12,259 nucleotides of DNA. It comes from Bacteroidales bacterium. Lineage in GTDB: Bacteria; Bacteroidota; Bacteroidia; Bacteroidales; 4484-276. Both the position numbers and the translations under genes were made by a program. Location: NCBI GenBank assembly GCA_018400545.1, contig JAGYLT010000037.1, positions 1 through 12,259 on the forward strand, read 5' to 3'. The notes below the pieces were generated by a model. That model had not been told where the DNA came from. It did not search any database and worked only from the letters and a program-made list of their open reading frames with translations. Shown here piece by piece: positions 8,090 to 12,259 of the stretch; positions within the stretch are counted from its first letter, which is position 1, and every line of letters starts with the position of its first letter.

Positions 8090-8905
8090 GTGTGGCAAAT
8101 CCTGGTTTATTATCCCTTCGTACACATGGTATGGGGTGGCGGACTGCTGGCCCAATGGGGTGTTCTTGATTTTGCCGGTGGTATTGTGGTGCATGCTACA
8201 GCAGGTTTTGCGGCACTGGCTTCGGTATTTTATGTTGGAAAACGGCGCGATACATTCTCACCCCCCAACAGCATTCCTTTGGTAGCCATAGGCACCGGTT
8301 TGCTGTGGTTTGGATGGTATGGTTTTAATGCAGGCAGCGAGCTGGATGTGGATGCGATTACTACCCTGGCCTTTCTGAATACGGATGTGGCGGCATCATT
8401 TGCTGCTATTACATGGCTTGTGGTAGAATGGGTCAGAGGACGTAAACCAAAATTTGTCGGCCTGATGACAGGTGCTGTTGCAGGACTTGCCACCATTACG
8501 CCTGCAGCGGGTTTTGTCCCATTATGGTCGGCCATGCTCATTGGTATTGCAGCCGGATTTGTTTGCTACTGGGCCGTTCATCTGAAAAACAAACTGGGTT
8601 GGGACGATGCACTCGACGTTTGGGGAGTCCACGGTGTTGGTGGTATGCTGGGCACAATCCTGCTGGGTGTATTTGCTTATGAACACATCAACGGGCAATC
8701 CGGATTGCTGGATGGCAATTCGGCGTTTTTCTTCAAAGAGGTAGTTGCGGTATTTGGAGGTGCGGCTTATGCATTTATTTTCACCTACATCATGCTTGCT
8801 ATCATCAACTTTATTACACCGGTTAAAGTTACCGAAAGTGATGAAACGTTAGGTATTGACGAATCCATTCATGGTGAACGGGCCTACGATGACGGGGCCT
8901 TATAG
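8051..8905 (+). CDS. amt: Ammonium transporter, intact C-terminal two thirds
   Basis: Inner-membrane ammonium channel/transporter of the Amt/MEP/Rh family. The 284-codon open frame shows Amt homology from about residue 10 (position 8081); the codons before that, including the ATG, are frameshift noise. Recognisable features are D40 in VLDFAGG, the first pore histidine H48 (GIVVHATAG), the WFGWYGFNAGS helix, the second pore histidine H194 (DVWGVHGVGGM), and the cytoplasmic tail ending GIDESIHGERAYDDGAL, which in relatives binds PII proteins. About six or more membrane helices remain (an Amt subunit has 11). Both pore histidines correspond to E. coli AmtB H168 and H318. The whole gene would be 7704-8905, about 400 residues. 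No glnK/glnB gene is adjacent, which is unusual because the two are often neighbours. Confidence 0.9.
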   Translation: MLTVLRQILGFLIVWQILVYYPFVHMVWGGGLLAQWGVLDFAGGIVVHATAGFAALASVFYVGKRRDTFSPPNSIPLVAIGTGLLWFGWYGFNAGSELDVDAITTLAFLNTDVAASFAAITWLVVEWVRGRKPKFVGLMTGAVAGLATITPAAGFVPLWSAMLIGIAAGFVCYWAVHLKNKLGWDDALDVWGVHGVGGMLGTILLGVFAYEHINGQSGLLDGNSAFFFKEVVAVFGGAAYAFIFTYIMLAIINFITPVKVTESDETLGIDESIHGERAYDDGAL

Positions 8906-8931
8906 ATTTAAATTTTCTCAATTTTTGTTTG

Positions 8932-8962
8932 AAAGGTGTGGATGCATTTCACACCTTTTTTT
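8932..8962 (+). terminator. Intrinsic terminator after amt, shared between convergent genes
   Basis: AAAGGTGTG (8932-8940), a nine-base loop and CACACCTTT (8950-8958) form a perfect 9-bp stem followed by further T residues (seven in a row, 8956-8962). It begins 26 nt after the amt stop. The last T residues overlap the stop codon of the minus-strand methyltransferase gene. Read from the minus strand the stem is the same but the T-run is short, so it acts mainly for amt. Confidence 0.85.
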
Positions 8963-9527
8963 ATATGTACCTCCGCACCTTTGATTTGTATTGATGCCAA
9001 CCGTCGCCAAACTCAGTTTCCAAAAACCGCTCTTCGCTTTTAATAATGATATGATGTATTGAAATGCCAATGATTGTAAAAATAAAGATGATGGGATTGG
9101 GTGCATAAAGCAATGCTGCAAACGCCAGGATAAACAATCCGAAATACATCGGATTTCTGCTAACGGAGTAAACACCTTTGGTCTGGAGTTCTATTTTATC
9201 ATTTTTGGGAAGTCCCATTTTTGTGAATCTTCCCATTTGCACGAGGGATAGGCTCAGGAAGATCATGGCAAAAAAACTTACCGCAACCGAACTCCAGACC
9301 ATCCAAAAATTTGAAGGATACCACGAAAAATTAAAGCCATATGCTGCGGCCGGCAAAACCAGTATGGGAACAAACAAAGAAAGTTTGCCAATCATTTGCG
9401 TTGCCACATTCATGGAGGGGCGGCCAAACAATTCCCTGCCATCTTTTTTTACCTGCAAAAGCACAGCAAAAAACAGCACTCCAAAAAGGCCATATTGGAT
9501 TAGGATGATTAATCCGGGCAATGTCAT
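8961..9527 (-). CDS. Isoprenylcysteine carboxyl methyltransferase family membrane protein
   Basis: A 188-residue integral membrane protein with four to five hydrophobic helices (about 5-25, 45-64, 75-97, 128-165). The C-terminal half carries the ICMT/phospholipid-methyltransferase signature: TKGVYSVSRNPMYFG at about 116-130, then KSEERFLETEFGDGWHQYKSKVRRYI, whose EE and terminal Y/R residues form the cofactor (SAM) site in this family. Bacterial members methylate diverse substrates, and no CaaX-protein role should be assumed. The ATG lies 3 nt after the flavodoxin stop, so the two are almost certainly co-translated. The stop codon overlaps the terminator T-run. Confidence 0.85.
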   Translation of the reverse strand: MTLPGLIILIQYGLFGVLFFAVLLQVKKDGRELFGRPSMNVATQMIGKLSLFVPILVLPAAAYGFNFSWYPSNFWMVWSSVAVSFFAMIFLSLSLVQMGRFTKMGLPKNDKIELQTKGVYSVSRNPMYFGLFILAFAALLYAPNPIIFIFTIIGISIHHIIIKSEERFLETEFGDGWHQYKSKVRRYI

Positions 9528-9530
9528 TTC

Positions 9531-10034
9531 TTAATTCAATTCCTTTTTAAGTTGATCAACCCAATTTTTAATGCGATCGTCAGTTAAATCAGCCTGGTTC
9601 ACCTCATCAATGGCAAGCCCAACAAATTGATCATCTTTCACAGCAAGGGAAATCTCAAAGTCGTAGCCCTCCATAGAAGTATATCCCACAACATCAGCAA
9701 TTTTCGAAACCCGGTGATGCAGCATGCCCATGCCATTCACAAAACTGTCGGCCCACTCAACCTGATCACCGATGCCAAAAAATGCAACTTTTTTTCCGGT
9801 CATATCGATTTTGGTGATTTGATGGGCGAAATTTTCCCAGTCCTCCTGCATCTCGCCCACACCCCATGTTGAAGTTCCAAGGATGAGATTACCATATTCT
9901 TTAAAAACAGATGGTTTTACATTTTCAATACTGATCAGGTCTGCATTTTCAGGGCCAAATTCAGCTTGTATCTTTTCAGCAACTTTACGGCAATTACCCA
10001 ATGTTGAGCCGTAGAATATTCCAGTTTTTTTCAT
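9531..10034 (-). CDS. fldA: Flavodoxin, long-chain type
   Basis: A 167-residue FMN-binding electron carrier. The phosphate-binding loop GSTLGNC is at 9-15, the first aromatic loop TSTWGVGEMQEDW at 54-66 with W57, and the second at 90-97 (DQVEWADS). Between about 113 and 133 lies the insertion of long-chain flavodoxins (VGYTSMEGYDFEISLAV), and the C-terminus FVGLAIDEVNQADLTDDRI is highly typical. Two unusual residues are noted: C15 where a threonine is usual in the loop, and W94 where a tyrosine normally stacks on the flavin. Flavodoxins replace ferredoxin under iron limitation in many bacteria, but I see no Fur box. It is 41 nt downstream of the SanA/YdcF-like gene and 3 nt upstream of the methyltransferase gene. 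Confidence 0.94.
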   Translation of the reverse strand: MKKTGIFYGSTLGNCRKVAEKIQAEFGPENADLISIENVKPSVFKEYGNLILGTSTWGVGEMQEDWENFAHQITKIDMTGKKVAFFGIGDQVEWADSFVNGMGMLHHRVSKIADVVGYTSMEGYDFEISLAVKDDQFVGLAIDEVNQADLTDDRIKNWVDQLKKELN

Positions 10035-10039
10035 TTGTA

Positions 10040-10070
10040 TGTTGATTTTATTTATTGTGAGGTATCAACA
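10040..10070 (-). promoter_or_regulatory. Short inverted repeat upstream of flavodoxin
   Basis: TGTTGAT (10040-10046) and ATCAACA (10064-10070) are perfect 7-bp complements separated by 17 nt. They fill most of the 41-nt gap between the SanA/YdcF-like stop and the flavodoxin start. The site could be an operator or a weak hairpin affecting translation of flavodoxin. A 7-bp match can also be chance in A/T-rich DNA. Confidence 0.25.
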
Positions 10071-10075
10071 AGAAA

Positions 10076-10765
10076 TCAGGGTTTTGGTTCGGATGAATCT
10101 TTTGATTTATCAGGCCTGAAAAAAAGCCTGGCGTAAAGGTAAGCAATGGATTCATTGAGCACTGTTCTGAATCCCCGGCTTGAGGTGTACCAATCGTTAG
10201 CCCTGACACTGACGTGAGGAATAACAATATTGCCAAGTTCGATTTCCGGCTCATAAACCATTTCAAAGAGGTATTTGCTGCGGCGGGCGTGCGGACCCAG
10301 TGAAACAATATTTACTTTTTTAACATCCGGAAAATGCTCCCGGAGGTAATTAAATGTATAAAGTGCCGAATGCCAGGTGCGGTCTTTGTACACTTCGGGG
10401 GGTACCGGTACAGCTACCACTTTCGTGGAATCAAATCCCAGTTTCAGCAAAGAGTTCCTGATCAGATCGGCAGCAGTCTTAACGCCGGCAATGTAAAATC
10501 CCTGATCGAACGAAGTGCCCGATGTGACGATAAATTCATAATCCTCCTCCCGGAAAATCCGGATAATACCGGGATAGGCATAATCCGGAACGTAACCTTC
10601 CACCACCATAATTTTCGCATCCATAGTTTCCTCAACCGACAAAAACGGAACGATAAACCTGACAAATCCCCAGAAAATCAAAACCAGCAACATCAAAATC
10701 AGCAACCAGCCATAAATCGTCAGCCCCCATCTTTCTCGTCTGCTCGCCAGTTTAAATCGTTTCAT
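10076..10765 (-). CDS. SanA/ElyC/YdcF-family (DUF218) membrane protein
   Basis: A 229-residue protein with a basic N-terminus, one membrane helix at about 16-41 and a globular domain that is probably periplasmic. The domain fits the ElyC/SanA/YdcF (DUF218) family: MVVEGYVPDYA at 53-63, VTSGTSFDQG at 80-89, KDRTWHSAL at 127-135 and SLGPHARRSKYLFE at 155-168, with NESIAYLYARLFF near the end. Family members are linked to cell-envelope integrity and to vancomycin tolerance at high temperature (SanA) in enterobacteria, but no enzyme activity is established. It is the first gene of a minus-strand group with flavodoxin and the methyltransferase, and diverges from the cupin gene across 55 nt. Confidence 0.78.
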   Translation of the reverse strand: MKRFKLASRRERWGLTIYGWLLILMLLVLIFWGFVRFIVPFLSVEETMDAKIMVVEGYVPDYAYPGIIRIFREEDYEFIVTSGTSFDQGFYIAGVKTAADLIRNSLLKLGFDSTKVVAVPVPPEVYKDRTWHSALYTFNYLREHFPDVKKVNIVSLGPHARRSKYLFEMVYEPEIELGNIVIPHVSVRANDWYTSSRGFRTVLNESIAYLYARLFFRPDKSKDSSEPKP

Positions 10766-10804
10766 GATAATAGTTTTTTATACATTCGTTGACTTTTCAG
10801 ATGA

Positions 10805-10812
10805 CAAAAATA
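10805..10812 (-). promoter_or_regulatory. Candidate -7 element for the SanA/YdcF-flavodoxin operon
   Basis: The minus strand reads TATTTTTG, a full match to TAnnTTTG, 39 nt before the ATG at 10765. It would give a leader of about 33 nt, much like the dnaE candidate. No -33 TTG is at the right distance. The plus-strand cupin gene starts at 10821, so any cupin promoter must overlap this one. Confidence 0.35.
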
Positions 10813-10820
10813 GTTGAATT

Positions 10821-11324
10821 ATGACCGCTCAGGACATCATCAATAAACTCCAACTGGAGCCCCTGCCCGGAGAGGGCGGATATTACCATGAAACTTACCG
10901 ATCGGATCATCAGCTTTCCGGGAGTTGCCTTCCACATGGTTTTGATAACAAACACCCTCTCGAAACCTGCATTTATTACCTGATCACCCCGGAGCGTTTT
11001 TCAGAAATGCATAAATTACCCGGCTCCGAAATCTGGCACTTTTATGCAGGCGATCCCGCTGAGCAAATCCAGGTTTCTCCGGAAGGAAAAATAGAAACAT
11101 TCGTTCTGGGCCAGGATATTATGAAAGGTCAGACTCCTCAACTAATTGTCCCTCCACACACCTGGCAGGGCACAAAACTCATTGGTAAAGGAAAGTTTGC
11201 TTTGTTCGGAACGACCATGGCCCCGGGATTTGAATTTTCGGATTATTTGCCTGGAAACCGTGAGGAGCTAAGCCGTAAATACCCGGAGCACCAAAATACA
11301 ATTAAACGATTTTTTCATACTTAA
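10821..11324 (+). CDS. Cupin domain protein of the DUF985 (cupin_5) family
   Basis: A 167-residue single-domain cupin spanning the whole family length. Diagnostic segments are EGGYYHETYRSDH at about 19-31, the YYLITPERFSEMHKL strand, EIWHFYAGDPAEQI, QLIVPPHTWQGTKL and FGTTMAPGFEFSDYLPGNREEL. The H in SEMHKL and in EIWHFY sit where cupins place metal or ligand contacts. Structures of relatives exist (such as yeast YML079w) but the substrate is not known; a small-molecule-binding or isomerase-like role is a guess. The SDR gene follows 10 nt later on the same strand. Confidence 0.9.
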   Translation: MTAQDIINKLQLEPLPGEGGYYHETYRSDHQLSGSCLPHGFDNKHPLETCIYYLITPERFSEMHKLPGSEIWHFYAGDPAEQIQVSPEGKIETFVLGQDIMKGQTPQLIVPPHTWQGTKLIGKGKFALFGTTMAPGFEFSDYLPGNREELSRKYPEHQNTIKRFFHT

Positions 11325-11334
11325 AACCAATACC

Positions 11335-12105
11335 ATGAAACCGATAAAAGAGATATTTTCATTAAAAGGCAAAACGGCAGTCGTCACCGGCGGGGCAGTA
11401 AATATCGGCCGTGCCGTTTCGATGCGGCTCGCCGGAGCCGGCGCAAATGTGGCTGTCATTTTTAATCACAGCACCGATCAGGCAAAATTGCTGGAGGAGG
11501 AATTTGCACAGTACCCGACAGCTTCACGATTCATCAATTGCGATATCACAAACGAAAATGCGGTGAAAAATACGTTTAGCAAAATACATGAACATTATGG
11601 TGGTGTTGACGTTCTGGTCAACAACGCAGGAATCTTTGGACTGTCATTGCAGGAAGATTTGGATGAGGTGGGATGGGATGCCGTTTTCGAGTTGAATACC
11701 AAGGGCGTGTTTTTTTGCAGCCGGGAAGCCATCAAAATGATGAAAACCAACAAAGGTGGCAATATCATAAACATGGCGAGTATAAATGGTTTGCATCCCG
11801 GGTTCGGAAAAACGGCCCATTACGATGCAACCAAGGGTGCGGTGATTGCCTACACCAGGTCGCTTGCTGCCGAGGTTGCGGATTATAAAATCAGGGTGAA
11901 TGCAGTGGCGCCGGGACTGGTTGATTCGGACGGGCTGCGGAAAGTTGCCCCCGAACTTGCTAAAAACGTGAAAAAGCGAACTCCACTTAAAAAAATTGCA
12001 ACACACGAAGATGTGGCAAATGCGGTGCTTTTTTTGGCATGTGAAGCTTCTTCGCATATCACCGGTGAAACGTTGGTTGTGGATGGCGGTTATTTATTGA
12101 CGTAA
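11335..12105 (+). CDS. SDR family NAD(P)-dependent oxidoreductase
   Basis: A 256-residue classical short-chain dehydrogenase/reductase of normal length. The Rossmann cofactor motif TGGAVNIG is at 18-25, the D70 in NCDIT near the adenine pocket, NNAG at 96-99, N121, the catalytic S149 (NMASINGLHP), and Y163/K167 in YDATK. The C-terminal part (VNAVAPGLVDSD at 188-199, EDVANAVLFLACEASSHITGETLVVDGG at 225-252) is typical of FabG-like enzymes. Residues 42-46 (IFNHS) after the second strand suggest NADP use, but this is only an inference. The substrate is unknown; fatty-acid FabG activity is possible but the gene is not in a fatty-acid cluster. Co-transcription with the DUF985 cupin is likely from the 10-nt gap. 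Confidence 0.95.
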   Translation: MKPIKEIFSLKGKTAVVTGGAVNIGRAVSMRLAGAGANVAVIFNHSTDQAKLLEEEFAQYPTASRFINCDITNENAVKNTFSKIHEHYGGVDVLVNNAGIFGLSLQEDLDEVGWDAVFELNTKGVFFCSREAIKMMKTNKGGNIINMASINGLHPGFGKTAHYDATKGAVIAYTRSLAAEVADYKIRVNAVAPGLVDSDGLRKVAPELAKNVKKRTPLKKIATHEDVANAVLFLACEASSHITGETLVVDGGYLLT

Positions 12106-12123
12106 TGATAATTTTTTGTGGTT

Positions 12124-12204
12124 GTAGACACGCACGGCTTTTCTTTTGAAATTGATACGCACGGTTTTTATATGTTAGTAGATACGCACAGCCCCCGAAG
12201 GATC
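12124..12204 (+). repeat. Three degenerate direct repeats at an exact 27-bp period
   Basis: The core GAyACGCACrG occurs at 12127-12137, 12154-12164 and 12181-12191, each 27 nt from the last (GACACGCACGG, GATACGCACGG, GATACGCACAG). Units 1 and 3 begin GTA, unit 2 ATT. Between cores the bases are T-rich in units 1 and 2 and diverge in unit 3 (CCCCCGAAGG). They lie 18 nt after the SDR stop. Such short GC-containing repeats are common in intergenic DNA of this phylum; function is unknown. Confidence 0.75.
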
Positions 12205-12207
12205 GCA

Positions 12208-12221
12208 TAGCCGTCAGGCTA
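12208..12221 (+). other. Small hairpin between the repeats and the right-edge terminator
   Basis: TAGCC, the loop GTCA and GGCTA form a perfect 5-bp stem within the sequence that continues repeat unit 3. No T-run follows on the plus strand. It could be part of an intergenic repeat element, or chance. Confidence 0.3.
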
Positions 12222-12233
12222 AGGAAAAAGATC

Positions 12234-12257
12234 AAAAAAAAAACCCGGTACGGGTTT
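12234..12257 (-). terminator. Intrinsic terminator for a minus-strand gene beyond the right edge
   Basis: AAACCCG (12241-12247), loop GTA and CGGGTTT (12251-12257) form a perfect 7-bp stem. On the minus strand it is followed by a long run of T (complement of A at 12234-12243), the classic intrinsic terminator form. On the plus strand only TTTAG follows, so it is weak for the SDR operon. It implies a convergent gene just outside the window. Confidence 0.75.
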
Positions 12258-12259
12258 AG

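Noticed and set aside
12124..12204. Start of a CRISPR array
   Set aside because: The repeated core is only about 11 bases, spacers would be about 16 nt and share T-rich sequence, and no cas gene is present. It is a degenerate tandem repeat.

Overview
The window looks like chromosomal DNA of a Bacteroidota bacterium, probably an uncultured or environmental one. Four things point there. The replicative polymerase DnaE has an exonuclease domain fused to its N-terminus, a layout typical of that phylum. Start codons lack Shine-Dalgarno sequences. Several upstream regions carry the Bacteroidota -7 element (TAnnTTTG). Protein sequences such as the TorF-like porin and Amt read like Bacteroidota families. 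I see no rRNA, tRNA, CRISPR array or transposase.

Layout from left to right. (1) 1-3178, minus strand: the first 1059 codons of dnaE, cut by the left edge. (2) 3370-4116, minus: a YebC/PmpR/TACO1-family gene with a good intrinsic terminator. (3) 4240-6701, plus: a two-component pair, a membrane histidine kinase with an extracytoplasmic sensor and a NarL/LuxR-type response regulator. (4) 6702-6968: an intergenic region with a 20-bp inverted repeat. (5) 6969-8905, plus: a TorF-family outer-membrane porin gene followed 16 nt later by an ammonium transporter gene (amt). Both are disrupted between about 7360 and 8090 by roughly fifteen small frameshifts, while both flanks are clean. A bidirectional hairpin ends the region. 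(6) 8961-10765, minus: three genes that look like an operon, transcribed SanA/YdcF-like membrane protein, then flavodoxin, then a small membrane methyltransferase of the isoprenylcysteine carboxyl methyltransferase type. (7) 10821-12105, plus: a DUF985 cupin and an SDR oxidoreductase 10 nt apart. (8) 12106-12259: non-coding, with three 27-bp-spaced degenerate repeats and a hairpin that terminates a minus-strand gene outside the window.

The porin and Amt would form a nitrogen-uptake unit: passage of solutes across the outer membrane, then ammonium across the inner membrane. The kinase/regulator pair just upstream on the same strand is a possible controller of it, but the sequence does not prove this. 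No PII (GlnK) gene is present between or beside them. The most notable anomaly is the sharply bounded burst of indels across two adjacent genes. It looks more like a local sequencing or assembly fault than true gene decay. I did not find a convincing undescribed defence or mobile system here.
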